A DNA stretch of 64,000 bases from Treponema sp. (GCA_017525605.1 JAFXSM010000001.1:1-64000), one strand, 5' to 3'; numbered from the stretch's first letter, positions 1 through 10,221 are shown. Numbers and translations: made by a program. Notes: generated by a model from the sequence alone, not told the origin.

Positions 1-1008
1 ACGATCGCGACTGCTCACGTTGAATATGAAACACCCAACAGACACTATGCACACGTAGACTGCCCGGGCCACACTGACTATGTAAAGAACATGATCACAG
101 GCGCAGCGCAGATGGACGGCGCTATCCTCGTTGTTGCTGCTACAGACGGTGTTATGGCTCAGACAAAAGAGCACCTCTTGCTCGCTCGCCAGGTTGGTGT
201 TCCGAAGATTATCGTTTTCTTGAACAAAGTTGATCAGCTCGATGGCGATGAGGAAATGCTCATGCTCGTTGAAGAGGATGTAAAAGATACAATCCAGAAG
301 TACGGATTCTCTGCTGATACACCAATCGTTAAGGGATCTGCATTCTTGGCTCTTCAGGATAACGCTCCTGAGGCTGATACAAAGTGTATCGAAGAGCTTC
401 TTACTGCAATGGATACATGGTTCGACGATCCAGTTCGCGATGACCAGAAGCCATTCTTGATGCCAATCGAGGATATCTTCACAATCTCTGGACGTGGTAC
501 TGTTGTTACTGGTCGTATCGAGCGTGGTGTTATCAACCTCAACGATGCTGTTCAGATCGTCGGTATCCGCCCAACTCAGGATACAACTGCAACTGGTATC
601 GAAATGTTCCAGAAGACACTCGATCAGGGTATCGCTGGTGACAACGTTGGTATCTTGCTCCGTGGTATTGAAAAGAAGGACGTTGTTCGTGGACAGGTTC
701 TCGCTGCTCCGAACACAATCCATCCACACACGAAGTTCGAGGCTCAGATCTACGTTCTTTCTAAGGAAGAAGGTGGACGCCACTCTCCATTCTTCACTGG
801 ATACCGCCCACAGTTCTACTTCAGAACTACAGATATCACAGGTACTGTAGAGCTCGAGGCTGGAACAGACATGGTAAAACCAGGTGATAACGTTAAGATT
901 CTTGGTGAACTTATTCACCCAATCGCTATGGATGAAGGTCTTAAACTTGCTATCCGTGAAGGTGGTCGCACAATCGCTTCTGGACAGGTAACAAAGATTA
1001 TTGAATAG
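1..1008 (+). CDS. tuf: Elongation factor Tu (5' end outside window)
   Basis: EF-Tu is the cytosolic GTPase that delivers aminoacyl-tRNA to the ribosomal A site. The frame is open from base 1, so the start codon and roughly the first 60 residues with the P-loop lie outside; 335 codons remain of the usual ~395. The G3 motif DCPGH is at bases 58-72 and the G4 motif NKVD at 223-234, followed by the two beta-barrel domains with the typical ERG...[10 protein letters not shown] region. It is the first gene of the ribosomal cluster here; tuf next to rpsJ is the arrangement known in treponemes and Borrelia. The stop is TAG, and rpsJ begins 66 nt further on. Confidence 0.98.
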   Translation, partial: TIATAHVEYETPNRHYAHVDCPGHTDYVKNMITGAAQMDGAILVVAATDGVMAQTKEHLLLARQVGVPKIIVFLNKVDQLDGDEEMLMLVEEDVKDTIQKYGFSADTPIVKGSAFLALQDNAPEADTKCIEELLTAMDTWFDDPVRDDQKPFLMPIEDIFTISGRGTVVTGRIERGVINLNDAVQIVGIRPTQDTTATGIEMFQKTLDQGIAGDNVGILLRGIEKKDVVRGQVLAAPNTIHPHTKFEAQIYVLSKEEGGRHSPFFTGYRPQFYFRTTDITGTVELEAGTDMVKPGDNVKILGELIHPIAMDEGLKLAIREGGRTIASGQVTKIIE

Positions 1009-1035
1009 TCTTTAGACTGTTTTATCTATGAATAT

Positions 1036-1065
1036 AATGGTGGTGCTTTTCTTTGCACCACCATT
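1036..1065 (+). promoter_or_regulatory. Perfect 11-bp hairpin in front of rpsJ
   Basis: The arms aatggtggtgc (1036-1046) and gcaccaccatt (1055-1065) are perfect complements around an 8-nt loop. The 3' arm directly abuts the GGGGG Shine-Dalgarno of rpsJ, and there is no U-tract, so it is not a classical terminator. It could shield the rpsJ start, protect an mRNA 3' end after tuf, or act as a leader for autogenous control of the S10 operon (in E. coli L4 does this through an unrelated leader). The role is inferred; the hairpin itself is visible. Confidence 0.6.
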
Positions 1066-1074
1066 GGGGGAATA

Positions 1075-1383
1075 ATGACTAACGGAAATATTCGTGTCAG
1101 ACTTCGTGCGTTTGACGTTGAACTTATTGATCAGAGTGCAAAATCAATTGTAGAAACGGTAAAGAAAGCTGGTGCAAAGGTTTTGGGACCAATCCCTCTT
1201 CCTACTCGTGTTAACAAAATTACCGTTTTGCGTTCACCTCACGTTAATAAAAAGTCTCGTGAGCAGTTTGAGATGAGAACGCACAAGCGCTTGATTGACA
1301 TTGTTGAGCCATCATCTAGTGTAATGGATTCATTGATGGGACTCGAATTGCCAGCTGGCGTTGATGTCGAAATTAAACAGTAA
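1075..1383 (+). CDS. rpsJ: 30S ribosomal protein S10
   Basis: S10 sits in the head of the 30S subunit and doubles as NusE, the NusB partner in antitermination. The product has 102 residues, the normal length, and the start ATG lies 4 nt after GGGGG. It opens the S10 operon, with the order rpsJ-rplC-rplD-rplW-rplB-rpsS-rplV-rpsC-rplP-rpmC-rpsQ fully conserved. The 81-nt gap to rplC holds two small stem-loops (actgc-gtt-gcagt near 1388 and aagag...ctctt near 1412), the largest gap inside the S10 part. Confidence 0.98.
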   Translation: MTNGNIRVRLRAFDVELIDQSAKSIVETVKKAGAKVLGPIPLPTRVNKITVLRSPHVNKKSREQFEMRTHKRLIDIVEPSSSVMDSLMGLELPAGVDVEIKQ

Positions 1384-1464
1384 AATTTACTGCGTTGCAG
1401 TTAATTTAATAAAGAGGTACGGTCTCTTGGATCAGAGATGGCGGCCGAATGTAGGAGAATCAGA

Positions 1465-2085
1465 ATGAAAGGTCTGATTGCTAAAAAAGTAGGTATGACA
1501 CAGGTATTCGATGAAAACGGTAATCTGACACCAGTAACCGTGATCCATGTAGAACCGAATACAGTTGTTGCTACTAAGACAAAGGAAGCTAATGGCTATG
1601 ATGCTGTTGTTCTTGGCTTTGAAGATGTCAAAGAGTCAAGAGTTTCTAAGGCATATAAAGGTCAGTTTCCTGAGAATGTATCCCCAAAAAGACATTTGAA
1701 AGAATTTAGGGATTTCGAGAAAGAAGTTGCAGTTGGAGATCAGGTTGGTCTTGAATTGTTTGAGAAAACATCGTTCCTTGATGTAACAGCAACTTCAAAG
1801 GGAAAAGGCTTCCAGGGTGTTATGAAGCGTTGGGGCTTCCATGGTGGACGTGCTACCCACGGTTCAAAATTTCATCGTGAGGCTGGTGGTACAGGAAATT
1901 CAACAACTCCTGGACATTGTCTCAAGAATGTTAAGATGCCGGGACATATGGGTTTTGAGAAGGTAACTGTACAGAATCTTAAGATCGTCAAAATCGATCC
2001 AGAACTTAAAGTTATCATGGTTCGTGGTGCTGTTCCTGGTAATAAAGACTGCACTTTGGTCATCAAGTCAGCAGTTAAGAAATAA
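1465..2085 (+). CDS. rplC: 50S ribosomal protein L3
   Basis: L3 binds 23S rRNA early in 50S assembly and sends a loop toward the peptidyl-transferase centre. The conserved segment GGRATHGSKFHREAGG is present at about residues 126-141. The frame is open further upstream (ATG at 1438), but AGGAGA at 1453-1458 lies 6 nt before the ATG at 1465, and the resulting N-terminus MKGLIAKKVGMTQVF is the family's standard one, so 1465 was chosen (206 residues). Confidence 0.97.
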   Translation: MKGLIAKKVGMTQVFDENGNLTPVTVIHVEPNTVVATKTKEANGYDAVVLGFEDVKESRVSKAYKGQFPENVSPKRHLKEFRDFEKEVAVGDQVGLELFEKTSFLDVTATSKGKGFQGVMKRWGFHGGRATHGSKFHREAGGTGNSTTPGHCLKNVKMPGHMGFEKVTVQNLKIVKIDPELKVIMVRGAVPGNKDCTLVIKSAVKK

Positions 2086-2099
2086 GGTCGAGGAATAAT

Positions 2100-2738
2100 A
2101 TGGAAAAGAAAGTTTATTCAGTCGATGGTAAAGAACTGCGTACAATTAATCTTGATGATAAGGTTTTTGGTCTTCCTGTAAATGAAGATGTTATTTACTA
2201 TGCCATCACAAATGAATTAGCTAATAGTCGTGTCGGTACTGCTTGCACAAAGACTCGTTCAGAGGTTCATGGTAGCAATGCAAAGCCTTATAAGCAGAAG
2301 GGTACAGGTCATGCTCGTCGTGGTGATAAGAAATCTCCTATCACTCGCGGTGGTGGAACAATCTTTGGACCTAAACCTCGTGACTTTAGTTATTCAATCC
2401 CAAAGACTGCAAAGCGTCTTGCAATGAAAACAATTTTGAGTTTGCAGGCTTCTGCTGACAGACTTGTTGTTGTTGAAGATTTTACAGTTGAAAGTGGAAA
2501 GACAAAGGATTTGGTAAAGATTCTTAATTCTTTTGCGAAAGATCTTCGTACCGTTATCATTCTTAAGGATGATGATGCTAAATTGAAGCAGGCAGGAAGA
2601 AATGTGAAGAATTTGTCACTTCTTTCTTACAATAGGCTTCGTGCTCATGATCTTTTCTATGGACGCAAGGTTATCCTTTTGGAAGGTGCTGCAAAGAATC
2701 TTTCTGAATTTTATAAAGTTGAAGAGGAGAGCAAATAA
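2100..2738 (+). CDS. rplD: 50S ribosomal protein L4
   Basis: L4 lines the peptide exit tunnel with a long basic loop, visible here as the Gly/Lys/Arg-rich stretch around residues 58-95 (KPYKQKGTGHARRGDKKSP). The 212 residues match the usual length. In E. coli L4 also represses its own operon at transcription and translation level; whether it does so here cannot be told. Its TAA overlaps the rplW ATG by one base (taATG), implying translational coupling. Confidence 0.97.
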   Translation: MEKKVYSVDGKELRTINLDDKVFGLPVNEDVIYYAITNELANSRVGTACTKTRSEVHGSNAKPYKQKGTGHARRGDKKSPITRGGGTIFGPKPRDFSYSIPKTAKRLAMKTILSLQASADRLVVVEDFTVESGKTKDLVKILNSFAKDLRTVIILKDDDAKLKQAGRNVKNLSLLSYNRLRAHDLFYGRKVILLEGAAKNLSEFYKVEEESK

Positions 2739-3025
2739 TGACTGATTTACATGATGTTATCATAGCTCCTATTCTTTCTGAAAAAGCTACTGCTTTGCGC
2801 GAAGAAAATAAGTATGTGTTTAAAGTACAGTCTTCCGCTTCAAAAATTCAGATAAAAGAAGCTGTTGCGAAACTTTTTAATGTAAAAGTCCTGTCTTGTA
2901 CGACTCTTAATGTACTTGGTAAGGTCAAGAGAGTTCGTGGTAAGCTTGGAAAAACTGCTAGTTGGAAAAAGGCGATTGTTCGTCTTGCAGCAGGTGAATC
3001 TATCAAGGTATTTGAAGGCGTTTGA
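2738..3025 (+). CDS. rplW: 50S ribosomal protein L23
   Basis: L23 lies at the tunnel exit and is the docking site for trigger factor and SRP. The product is 95 residues with the typical N-terminal [13 protein letters not shown] segment, the standard L23 signature region. The start overlaps the rplD stop by one base; GAGGAG lies just upstream inside rplD. The gene ends TGA and rplB follows after 23 nt. Confidence 0.97.
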   Translation: MTDLHDVIIAPILSEKATALREENKYVFKVQSSASKIQIKEAVAKLFNVKVLSCTTLNVLGKVKRVRGKLGKTASWKKAIVRLAAGESIKVFEGV

Positions 3026-3048
3026 GCCTTTTATTTAAGGGGAACCAG

Positions 3049-3873
3049 ATGGCTCTTAAAGTTTTTAAACCATATTCTGCGGGTACTCGTACTCGTATTG
3101 ATTTGGTAAGAGATGAACTAACAACTGATAAACCCGAAAAAAGTCTGGTATCAGGATTTAAATCTCAGGGTGGACGTGGTGCAGGTGGACGCATCTCCGT
3201 TCGTCATCAGGGTGGTGGACATAAAAGACGTTATCGTGAAATTGATTTCAAGCGCAACAAGCATGGAATCCCTGGAACTGTAAAGTCTATCGAATATGAT
3301 CCTAACAGAAGTGCTAATATTGCGTTGATTTACTATGCTGATGGTGAAAAACGTTATATAATCGCTCCGAAGAATTTGGTCGTTGGTCAGAAAATCCTTT
3401 CAGGCGAGACAGCTGCACCGGTCGTTGGTAATGCACTTCCGCTCGATGCTATTCCTGTTGGTTTTTCTATTCATAACATTGAATTGACATTGGGACGCGG
3501 TGGACAGCTCGTTCGTTCTGCTGGTGCTAGTGCAACTGTTCAGGGAAAAGATGGTGAGTATGTCATCATTCGTCTTCCTTCTGGTGAGACTAGAAAGATT
3601 CTTGGAAAATGTTATGCGACAATCGGTATCGTCGGTAACGAAGAGCGAATGAATACCCAGTTGGGAAAAGCTGGTCGCAAGAGATGGCTTGGTATTCGTC
3701 CTACTGTTCGTGGTATGGCTATGAACCCTGTCGATCATCCGCTTGGTGGTGGTGAAGGTGCTGGTAAAGGACATGTTCCTGTTACTCCTTGGGGTCAGCC
3801 ATGTAGAGGATATAAAACTCGCAATAAGAGAAAGACTTCTAGTCGCTTTATTGTTTCACGACGCAAGAAGTAA
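3049..3873 (+). CDS. rplB: 50S ribosomal protein L2
   Basis: L2 is one of the largest primary rRNA-binding proteins, needed for subunit joining and peptidyl transfer. The C-terminal [19 protein letters not shown] segment carries the conserved His close to the catalytic centre. A TTG at 3022 would add nine residues and overlap rplW; the ATG at 3049 with AAGGGG at 3037-3042 gives the standard N-terminus [10 protein letters not shown] and a normal length of 274 residues. Confidence 0.97.
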   Translation: MALKVFKPYSAGTRTRIDLVRDELTTDKPEKSLVSGFKSQGGRGAGGRISVRHQGGGHKRRYREIDFKRNKHGIPGTVKSIEYDPNRSANIALIYYADGEKRYIIAPKNLVVGQKILSGETAAPVVGNALPLDAIPVGFSIHNIELTLGRGGQLVRSAGASATVQGKDGEYVIIRLPSGETRKILGKCYATIGIVGNEERMNTQLGKAGRKRWLGIRPTVRGMAMNPVDHPLGGGEGAGKGHVPVTPWGQPCRGYKTRNKRKTSSRFIVSRRKK

Positions 3874-3890
3874 GTTCGTAGGAGTTAATT

Positions 3891-4166
3891 GTGTCAAGAT
3901 CTGTTAAAAAAGGTCCTTTTATAACGAAGAGCCTTTATAAAAAGGTTATTGAAATGAACAAAGAAAGCGACAAGAAGATGATAAAGACATATTCTCGTTG
4001 CTCGATGATTATTCCTGAAATGGTTGGAAATACGATTTCAGTTTATAACGGTAAGTCATGGATTCCTGTGTACGTTACAGAGAACCTCGTCGGTCATAGA
4101 CTTGGTGAATTTGCTCCTACTCGTACTTTCAAAGGACATGGCGGCGATAAAGCTGCTGGTAAATAA
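3891..4166 (+). CDS. rpsS: 30S ribosomal protein S19
   Basis: S19 is in the 30S head and contacts S13 and the A-site finger of 23S rRNA. The product has 91 residues with the family core [10 protein letters not shown] and the C-terminal [18 protein letters not shown]. The start codon is GTG at 3891, 6 nt after GGAG (3881-3884); no nearer ATG gives the full N-terminus. Confidence 0.97.
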   Translation: MSRSVKKGPFITKSLYKKVIEMNKESDKKMIKTYSRCSMIIPEMVGNTISVYNGKSWIPVYVTENLVGHRLGEFAPTRTFKGHGGDKAAGK

Positions 4167-4177
4167 GGGTGGATATT

Positions 4178-4534
4178 ATGGCTGAGAAAAATGGTTATGT
4201 AGCCACTACAAAATTTCTTATTGCATCACCTACAAAGGTTCGCCCTGTAGCTCATGTTGTAAGTGGAAAAGGTTGTACAGCGGCTTTGGCTATTCTTGAT
4301 AATATGTCACAGAAAGGTGCATCTTTGATCAAGAATACTTTGAAATCTGCAATTGCTAATGCATTGTATGCCAACAAGAAGATTGATGAAGATTCATTGT
4401 ATGTGAAGGAGATTCGAATCGATGAAGGTCCAAGGCTCAAGAGAGTCTGGTTTAGGGCTAGAGGTCGTGCTGATCAGCTTTTGCGTCGTATGTGTCACAT
4501 TACTGTAATTGTTGCAGAAAAGGCAGGTGAGTAA
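4178..4534 (+). CDS. rplV: 50S ribosomal protein L22
   Basis: L22 spans the 50S from the surface to the tunnel constriction, where its hairpin, with L4, forms the narrowest part. The start ATG at 4178 follows AGGGTGG (4166-4172); an in-frame GTG at 4169 lies inside that ribosome binding site and was rejected. Length is 118 residues. It ends with TAA one base before the GTG of rpsC, so the two are effectively coupled. Confidence 0.96.
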   Translation: MAEKNGYVATTKFLIASPTKVRPVAHVVSGKGCTAALAILDNMSQKGASLIKNTLKSAIANALYANKKIDEDSLYVKEIRIDEGPRLKRVWFRARGRADQLLRRMCHITVIVAEKAGE

Positions 4535-4535
4535 A

Positions 4536-5288
4536 GTGGGTCAGAAAGTAAATCCTATCGGTTTGCGTCTTGGAATTAATAAGACTTGGCAGTCTCGTTG
4601 GTATGCGAGTCCGAAAGATTATGCAAACTTCGTTTTGGAAGATTTGAAAATCCGTGATTTGGTGAAGTCTTTGCCAGAGTGTCAGAATGCGGATATCGCT
4701 GAGATTGAAATCGTGCGACATCCACAGCGCATCACAATTGTTATTCATACTGCTAGACCTGGTGTCATCATCGGTGTTAAGGGTGCAACAATTGAGAAGA
4801 TTGGTTCTGATATTCAGTCTAAGTTCCCTAATCGAAAATTTCAGATTAAGATCAAGGAAATTAAGCGTGCTGATATCAATGCATCCTTGATTGCTCAGAA
4901 TATTGGACGTCAGCTTGCTGGAAGAGGTTCTTTCAGAAAGGCTTTGAAGCAGGCTTCTTCTAACGCTATGAAGAACGGTGCACAGGGAATTAAGATTCGC
5001 TTGTCTGGTCGTCTTGGCGGTGCAGATATGCGTCGTAGTGAAGAGCATAAGGATGGACGTGTTCCACTTCATACACTTCGTGCTGATATTGACTATGGTA
5101 CATTTGAGGCTCATACAACTTACGGAAAAATCGGTGTGAAAGTATGGGTTTATAATGGAATGAAGTATGGTCACGATCAGAATGACGATTCTACACAGAA
5201 TGCTCGTAAACCTCGCCATGAGCGTAGTTCTGATAGAAGCAGAAAATCTGCACGAACGTCAGATTCTGAAAATACTTCTAAGGAGTAA
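4536..5288 (+). CDS. rpsC: 30S ribosomal protein S3
   Basis: S3 lies at the mRNA entry tunnel and has helicase function together with S4 and S5. The N-terminal KH domain shows [15 protein letters not shown] at about residues 78-92. The start is GTG at 4536 with AGGTGA upstream, giving [13 protein letters not shown]. The protein is 250 residues, longer than the ~210-235 typical, because of a hydrophilic tail of about 40 residues rich in Arg, Ser, Asp and Asn after position 210, probably disordered. Confidence 0.97.
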   Translation: MGQKVNPIGLRLGINKTWQSRWYASPKDYANFVLEDLKIRDLVKSLPECQNADIAEIEIVRHPQRITIVIHTARPGVIIGVKGATIEKIGSDIQSKFPNRKFQIKIKEIKRADINASLIAQNIGRQLAGRGSFRKALKQASSNAMKNGAQGIKIRLSGRLGGADMRRSEEHKDGRVPLHTLRADIDYGTFEAHTTYGKIGVKVWVYNGMKYGHDQNDDSTQNARKPRHERSSDRSRKSARTSDSENTSKE

Positions 5289-5293
5289 AGTAG

Positions 5294-5710
5294 ATGCTTA
5301 GCCCTAAAAGAGTTATTCACCGCAAAGTTCAGCGTGGTAGAATTAACGGATGTGCAACTCGTGCTAACAATATCGATTTTGGTGAAATCGCTCTTGTAGC
5401 GATGGAGCCTGTTTGGTTGAACGCTAAACATATTGAGGCTGCACGTGTTGCTATTAACCGCAAACTTGAGCGAAAAGGCAATGTATGGTTGAGAATTTTC
5501 CCAGATAAGCCTGTATCAAAGAAACCTGCTGATACTCGCATGGGAAAGGGAAAGGGTGCTCCAGAATTCTGGGCAGCTGTTATCAAACCAGGTCTAATTC
5601 TTTTCGAAGTTGGTGGTGTTGACATAAAACTTGCAGAGCAGGCTTTGGCTTTGGCAGCAAGTAAGCTTCCAATAAAAACAAGAATTGCTTTTAAACCGAC
5701 AAAAGACTAG
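5294..5710 (+). CDS. rplP: 50S ribosomal protein L16
   Basis: L16 binds near the A and P sites of the 50S and helps position tRNA. The product is 138 residues with the family segment [18 protein letters not shown] at about 79-96. AGGAG at 5281-5285, inside the end of rpsC, serves as ribosome binding site, and the gap to rpsC is 5 nt. Confidence 0.97.
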   Translation: MLSPKRVIHRKVQRGRINGCATRANNIDFGEIALVAMEPVWLNAKHIEAARVAINRKLERKGNVWLRIFPDKPVSKKPADTRMGKGKGAPEFWAAVIKPGLILFEVGGVDIKLAEQALALAASKLPIKTRIAFKPTKD

Positions 5711-5719
5711 GAGTAAAAG

Positions 5720-5932
5720 ATGGCTAATTCTAAAAAGAAGTCTCTTAAAGACTTGTCTTATGCTGAGTTGATTGCTGAACGCGGAAAAGTTAAGCAGGCG
5801 TATATGGATATCAGATTCCAGGCTGTAGTTGGTCATGTTGATAATCCTATGCAGTTGCGTAGTTTCCGTCGTCAGATTGCTAAACTTAATACGTTTATTC
5901 GACAAAAAGAAATTGCCGAATTGAATAAGTAG
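5720..5932 (+). CDS. rpmC: 50S ribosomal protein L29
   Basis: L29 is a small two-helix protein beside L23 at the tunnel exit. The 70-residue product has the usual coiled shape and the FRRQIAKLNTFIRQKE segment. TAGGAG, which includes the rplP stop, is the ribosome binding site. Confidence 0.95.
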   Translation: MANSKKKSLKDLSYAELIAERGKVKQAYMDIRFQAVVGHVDNPMQLRSFRRQIAKLNTFIRQKEIAELNK

Positions 5933-5942
5933 GAGTTGATTC

Positions 5943-6215
5943 GTGGAAGAACAGATTGTTCAGAGTAAAGGTGGCAAACGTTCTTTTGTAGGTATCGTTA
6001 CTAGCGATAAAATGGATAAGACTATCGTCGTTTCCATTGATACAAAGAGAATGGACACTCTTTACAAGAAATATGTTACACGTACAAAGAAGTGTAAGGC
6101 TCACGATGAACAGAATGAAGCTCACGTTGGTGATACTGTTCGTATTGTTGAATGCAGTCCTATCAGCAAAGATAAGTGCTGGAGACTTGCTGAGATTGTT
6201 GAGCGTGCAAAATAA
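5943..6215 (+). CDS. rpsQ: 30S ribosomal protein S17
   Basis: S17 is an OB-fold primary binder of 16S rRNA in the 30S body. The motif [19 protein letters not shown] at about residues 17-35 is the family core. The start is GTG at 5943 after TAGGAG, giving 90 residues. It is the last gene of the S10 group and is followed within 17 nt by rplN, so S10 and spc groups are fused into one run. Confidence 0.96.
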   Translation: MEEQIVQSKGGKRSFVGIVTSDKMDKTIVVSIDTKRMDTLYKKYVTRTKKCKAHDEQNEAHVGDTVRIVECSPISKDKCWRLAEIVERAK

Positions 6216-6231
6216 CGCTAGGAGTTAAGTT

Positions 6232-6600
6232 ATGCTTCAGATGCAGTCAAATCTGGTTGTTGCCGATAACTCTGGCGCAAAGCTCGTTCAGGTAATTAAA
6301 GTTCTCGGTGGCTCTCATCGTCGCTATGCTGGTATCGGTGATGTTGTTGTTGTAGCTGTTAAGGAATCTATTCCTACATCTACTATAAAAGAAGGTTCAG
6401 TTGAAAAGGCGGTTATCGTTCGTGTTGCGAAAGAGTACCGTCGCCCTGATGGAACTTATATCCGCTTCGATGACAATGCTTGTGTTATCGTTGATGGCGA
6501 TAAGAATCCAAAAGGAAAGCGTGTATTTGGACCTGTTGCTCGTGAGCTTCGTGATATGGATTATATGAAAATCGTTTCACTGGCTCCGGAAGTTCTGTAA
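6232..6600 (+). CDS. rplN: 50S ribosomal protein L14
   Basis: L14 is at the subunit interface, forming bridges with 16S rRNA and being the target of the silencing factor RsfS. The 122-residue product has the signature around [26 protein letters not shown] precedes the ATG by 7 nt. Confidence 0.97.
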   Translation: MLQMQSNLVVADNSGAKLVQVIKVLGGSHRRYAGIGDVVVVAVKESIPTSTIKEGSVEKAVIVRVAKEYRRPDGTYIRFDDNACVIVDGDKNPKGKRVFGPVARELRDMDYMKIVSLAPEVL

Positions 6601-6631
6601 TTTTTCTGTATATTCGTAAGGGGACTTGATT

Positions 6632-6946
6632 ATGGATACAAAAATCAAAATCCGTAAGGACGATACGGTACAGGTAATTGCAGGAAAAGATAAAGGTAAG
6701 CGTGGAACTGTTGTTCGCGTTCTTACAAAAAAAGATGCAGTTATTGTATCAGGTGTCAATATTGTCAAAAAGACAATGAAAAGGCGTAGTCAGCAGGAGC
6801 AGGGCGGTATCGCTGAGATTGAAGCTCCTTTGAACATTTCTAATGTTGCGATCGTATGCAAAAAGTGCGGTCCTGTTAGAGTTGGCTATAAAATCGATGG
6901 TGACAAGAAAATTCGTGTCTGCCGTAAATGTGGAGAAACTCTGTAA
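6632..6946 (+). CDS. rplX: 50S ribosomal protein L24
   Basis: L24 starts 50S assembly and lies near the tunnel exit. It has the N-terminal KOW motif ([16 protein letters not shown]) and a C-terminal CKKCG...CRKCG pair that can bind zinc. ATG at 6632 was preferred to the in-frame TTG at 6626 because AAGGGGA (6618-6624) is 7 nt before 6632. Length is 104 residues; the stop overlaps the rplE ATG by one base. Confidence 0.96.
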   Translation: MDTKIKIRKDDTVQVIAGKDKGKRGTVVRVLTKKDAVIVSGVNIVKKTMKRRSQQEQGGIAEIEAPLNISNVAIVCKKCGPVRVGYKIDGDKKIRVCRKCGETL

Positions 6947-7497
6947 TGAATAATTACGTACCACGGCTTAAGAAAGTCTACAAAGAAACTATCGCTCCAG
7001 AACTCTTTAAGGAACTTGGATACACATCTGTTATGCAGATTCCTGCTATCAAAAAGGTAGTCGTGAGCATGGGTGTTGGCGAAGCTCTCACAAACAAGAA
7101 ACTCCTTGATGCCGCAGTTGCTGATATTTCTCAGATCACTGGACAACATGCGGTAAAAACAAGAGCAAAGAAGAGCATTGCTAACTTTAAACTTCGTGAA
7201 GGTAATGAAGTTGGCGTAATGGTTACATTGCGTGGTGATATCATGTATGAATTCTTGGATCGCCTCATCAATGTTGCATTGCCTCGTGTAAAGGATTTCC
7301 GTGGAATAAAAGCTACTGGCTTTGATGGTCACGGTAATTTCTCTCTTGGTATTACTGAACAGATTATTTTTCCAGAGATTGATTTTGATAAAATCACAAA
7401 AATTGCTGGTATGAATATTTCAATTGTTACAAGTGCTCGTACAGACGCTGAGGCTCGTGCACTTCTTACTAAGTTCAGAATGCCTTTCAGAAAATAG
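6946..7497 (+). CDS. rplE: 50S ribosomal protein L5
   Basis: L5 binds 5S rRNA and contacts P-site tRNA and S13. ATG at 6946 overlaps the rplX stop (taATG); the in-frame ATG at 6928 inside rplX was rejected because [14 protein letters not shown] is the normal N-terminus. The product is 183 residues with the [17 protein letters not shown] segment near the C-terminal third. Confidence 0.97.
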   Translation: MNNYVPRLKKVYKETIAPELFKELGYTSVMQIPAIKKVVVSMGVGEALTNKKLLDAAVADISQITGQHAVKTRAKKSIANFKLREGNEVGVMVTLRGDIMYEFLDRLINVALPRVKDFRGIKATGFDGHGNFSLGITEQIIFPEIDFDKITKIAGMNISIVTSARTDAEARALLTKFRMPFRK

Positions 7498-7507
7498 TGG
7501 GGAAGTC

Positions 7508-7693
7508 ATGGCTAAAAAATCAATGATTATTAAGGCGAACCGCACACCTAAGTATAAGACACGCGAATACAATCGCTGCCAGATTTGCGGACGCCCTCGC
7601 GGTTACTTGAGTAAGTTTAAGATGTGTCGTCTTTGCTTCCGTAAATTGGCAAGCGAAGGCTTGTTGCCAGGTGTAACAAAATCTAGTTGGTAG
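7508..7693 (+). CDS. rpsN: 30S ribosomal protein S14, zinc-binding type
   Basis: S14 is in the 30S head. This is the short zinc form of 61 residues (also called rpsZ), with CQIC and CRLC pairs at about residues 24-27 and 40-43. The ATG at 7508 follows GTGGGGAAGTC. A longer in-frame reading begins inside rplE and was rejected. Confidence 0.97.
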   Translation: MAKKSMIIKANRTPKYKTREYNRCQICGRPRGYLSKFKMCRLCFRKLASEGLLPGVTKSSW

Positions 7694-7705
7694 AGGAGAA
7701 TATAA

Positions 7706-8104
7706 ATGAGTGTATCAGACCCAATAGCAGACATGCTTACAAAGGTTCGTAACGCTGTTCAGGCTCGCCATGAGAATGTTGATGTTCCAACATCTAAGCT
7801 CAAGCTGGAGATTGTTAAAATCTTGAAGACAGAAGGTTATATAAAGAATTTCAAGAAGGTTCAGGAAGAGAATAGAAATCTCATCAGAATCGTTCTTAAG
7901 TACGATGATTCAAACAATTCTGTCATTCATGGCCTTGAAAAGGTTTCAACACCTGGTCGTCGTGTTTATTCTGGATATAAAGATTTGCCACGTGTATTCA
8001 ATGGTTTCGGAACTTTGATTGTTTCGACCTCTGTTGGTGTTACAACTGGTAAAAAAGCTGCTGAAAAACAAGTTGGTGGCGAAGTTATTTGTAAAGTTTG
8101 GTAA
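7706..8104 (+). CDS. rpsH: 30S ribosomal protein S8
   Basis: S8 binds the central domain of 16S rRNA; in E. coli it also represses the spc operon. The product is 132 residues with the C-terminal [20 protein letters not shown] signature. AGAGGAG upstream is a strong ribosome binding site. Confidence 0.97.
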   Translation: MSVSDPIADMLTKVRNAVQARHENVDVPTSKLKLEIVKILKTEGYIKNFKKVQEENRNLIRIVLKYDDSNNSVIHGLEKVSTPGRRVYSGYKDLPRVFNGFGTLIVSTSVGVTTGKKAAEKQVGGEVICKVW

Positions 8105-8116
8105 TAGGAGATTAAG

Positions 8117-8656
8117 ATGTCAAAAATCGGAAAACTTCCTGTTGCTATCCCAGCAGGTGTAACAGTAACTCACAAAGACGGAGTTGTCGTCGTAAAAGGT
8201 CCGAAAGGCGAGTTGTCTCAGGCTGTTAATGACTTGGTTTCTATCGAATTGAAAGATGGTGAACTTTGTGTTTCAGCTAAGGATGATTCAAAGGCTTCTA
8301 ATGCAGCTCATGGCTTGTATCGTGTTCTCGTGCAGAATATGGTAACAGGTGTTACAACTGGTTTCACAAAAACTCTTGTTGTCACTGGAGTTGGTTATCG
8401 TGCTGAAGTTCAGGGAAAACACTTGGTTATGAACCTTGGTTATTCTTCTGACTTCATCGCAGTCATCCCTGAAGGATTGACTGTTGCAGTTGATGCTCAG
8501 AATAAGATTTCTGTCAGCGGTATCAGCAAGCAGTTGGTTGGTGAGTTTAGTGCTCAGATTAGAAAATTGCGTATGCCTGAACCTTATAAGGGAAAGGGAA
8601 TTCGTTATGACTCTGAGATTATTAGACGTAAAGTCGGTAAGACTGGTGTAAAATAA
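8117..8656 (+). CDS. rplF: 50S ribosomal protein L6
   Basis: L6 sits at the base of the stalk near the GTPase-associated centre. The 179-residue product contains two L6 repeats and the C-terminal signature [27 protein letters not shown] lies 7 nt before the ATG. Confidence 0.97.
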   Translation: MSKIGKLPVAIPAGVTVTHKDGVVVVKGPKGELSQAVNDLVSIELKDGELCVSAKDDSKASNAAHGLYRVLVQNMVTGVTTGFTKTLVVTGVGYRAEVQGKHLVMNLGYSSDFIAVIPEGLTVAVDAQNKISVSGISKQLVGEFSAQIRKLRMPEPYKGKGIRYDSEIIRRKVGKTGVK

Positions 8657-8666
8657 GGTGTAACAC

Positions 8667-9029
8667 ATGTTTAAGAAACTTAATGATAAAGCTAGAAAGC
8701 GTTTGCATCGTAAGGTTCATATTCGTAAGTCTGTTTATGGAACTGCGGAAAGACCTCGCATGACTGTTACTCGTAGCAATACGAACCTTTATGTTCAGGT
8801 CATCAATGATGATGAGGGAAAAACTCTTGCTTCAATCTCTACTTTGGAGAAGGAATTTGCAGAGTTCAAGCCAAACACTGAAGGTGCATCGAAGCTTGGC
8901 GAGGCGTTTGGAAAGCGTTTGCAGGAGAAGAATATTACAACTGTCGTTTTTGATCGCAATGGTTATTTGTATCATGGCGTTGTGAAGGCTCTTGCTGATG
9001 GCACTCGTAAAGCTGGAATCATTTTCTAG
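8667..9029 (+). CDS. rplR: 50S ribosomal protein L18
   Basis: L18 carries 5S rRNA to the 50S together with L5. The product is 120 residues with the [28 protein letters not shown]-terminal region characteristic of the family. AAGGTG precedes the ATG. Confidence 0.96.
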   Translation: MFKKLNDKARKRLHRKVHIRKSVYGTAERPRMTVTRSNTNLYVQVINDDEGKTLASISTLEKEFAEFKPNTEGASKLGEAFGKRLQEKNITTVVFDRNGYLYHGVVKALADGTRKAGIIF

Positions 9030-9037
9030 GAGAATCT

Positions 9038-9553
9038 ATGGAACGCCAAAATAAATTCGATAGAAAAGAAGATCAGAAAGAATTCGTCGAGAAGCTTGTA
9101 AAGTTGAACAGAACTGCTAAAACTGTAAAAGGTGGACGCAGAATGTCGTTTTCTGCTTTGACAGTTGTCGGCGATGGAAAAGGTCGTGTTGGATATGGTT
9201 TCGGTAAGGCGAACGATGTGTCTGAGGCGATTAGAAAGAGTATCGATCGTGCAAAGAGGAACTTGGTTGAAGTTCCTGTAAAGAATGGTACTTTGCCACA
9301 CGATATGGTTGGAAATTACAAGAGCTCTTCAATATTCTTGAAGCCAGCTTGTGCAGGAACTGGAATCATCGCTGGTGGTACAGTTCGTGCAATCATGGAT
9401 TCTATCGGAATCACTGATGTCATTTCTAAATCATTGGGCTCAAGCAGTCCTGTCAATGTTGTTAGAGCTACATTTGCAGCTCTTTCTAAGTTGATGGATG
9501 CTAAGACAGTTGCTAAGAACAGAGGTAAGTCTCTGCAGGAAATGTGGGGGTAA
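9038..9553 (+). CDS. rpsE: 30S ribosomal protein S5
   Basis: S5 is a 30S body protein that affects decoding accuracy (ram sites) and spectinomycin binding. The double-stranded RNA-binding N-domain includes [18 protein letters not shown]. The product is 171 residues. TAGGAG spans the rplR stop. Confidence 0.97.
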   Translation: MERQNKFDRKEDQKEFVEKLVKLNRTAKTVKGGRRMSFSALTVVGDGKGRVGYGFGKANDVSEAIRKSIDRAKRNLVEVPVKNGTLPHDMVGNYKSSSIFLKPACAGTGIIAGGTVRAIMDSIGITDVISKSLGSSSPVNVVRATFAALSKLMDAKTVAKNRGKSLQEMWG

Positions 9554-9555
9554 TT

Positions 9556-9738
9556 ATGTCTAAGATAAGAGTTACACTCGTAAAAAGTCCAATCGGTCAG
9601 AAGCCTGCTAAAAAAGCTACTGTTCGCAGCCTTGGTTTGAAAAAGCTCAATTCTTCTGTAGAAAAAGAAGATACGCCTGTTATCCGTGGAATGGTGGCAG
9701 CTGTTGCTCACCTTGTTAAAGTTGAGGAGGCTAACTAA
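9556..9738 (+). CDS. rpmD: 50S ribosomal protein L30
   Basis: L30 is a small 50S protein. The ATG at 9556 is 2 nt after the rpsE stop, with GGGGG at 9546-9550 as ribosome binding site, and gives 60 residues with the normal [14 protein letters not shown] start. An in-frame start inside rpsE at 9544 was rejected. The stop overlaps the rplO ATG by one base. Confidence 0.95.
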   Translation: MSKIRVTLVKSPIGQKPAKKATVRSLGLKKLNSSVEKEDTPVIRGMVAAVAHLVKVEEAN

Positions 9739-10196
9739 TGGCAGATTTTATTTTGAATGCCCCAAAGGGTGCTAACAAAAAGAAGTTTCTTGTTGGTCGT
9801 GGCTCTTCTTCTGGAAAAGGAACTACAGCAGGTAAGGGTAACAAGGGACAGCAGTCTCGTTCAGGCGGAAAAACCTATGTTGGTTTCGAAGGTGGACAGA
9901 TGCCTTTGTACAGAAGAATCGCTCATCGTGGTTTTTCTAACTACCCATTTAAGAAAGAGTATTCGATCATTAATGTTTGCTTCCTTGAATCTGGTTTCGA
10001 ATCTGGAGAGACTGTTGATAAAGCTTCTTTGGTTTCAAAAGGTTTGATTGATTCTGAAAAAGTTTCTGTAAAGATTCTTGGTAATGGTGATTTGACAAAA
10101 AAACTTACAGTCAATGTTGACAAAGTTTCAGCAGCTGCAAAAGCAAAAATTGAAAAGGCTGGCGGTTCGGTTGTCACTTCATCTGAATCTAAATAA
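9738..10196 (+). CDS. rplO: 50S ribosomal protein L15
   Basis: L15 is a late assembly protein of the 50S with a glycine-rich N-terminus, seen here as GRGSSSGKGTTAGKGNKGQQ at about residues 20-39. The product is 152 residues. GAGGAGG lies upstream inside rpmD. Confidence 0.96.
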   Translation: MADFILNAPKGANKKKFLVGRGSSSGKGTTAGKGNKGQQSRSGGKTYVGFEGGQMPLYRRIAHRGFSNYPFKKEYSIINVCFLESGFESGETVDKASLVSKGLIDSEKVSVKILGNGDLTKKLTVNVDKVSAAAKAKIEKAGGSVVTSSESK

Positions 10197-10221
10197 GTAA
10201 ATATTGAGGTCGGTGACTCTG

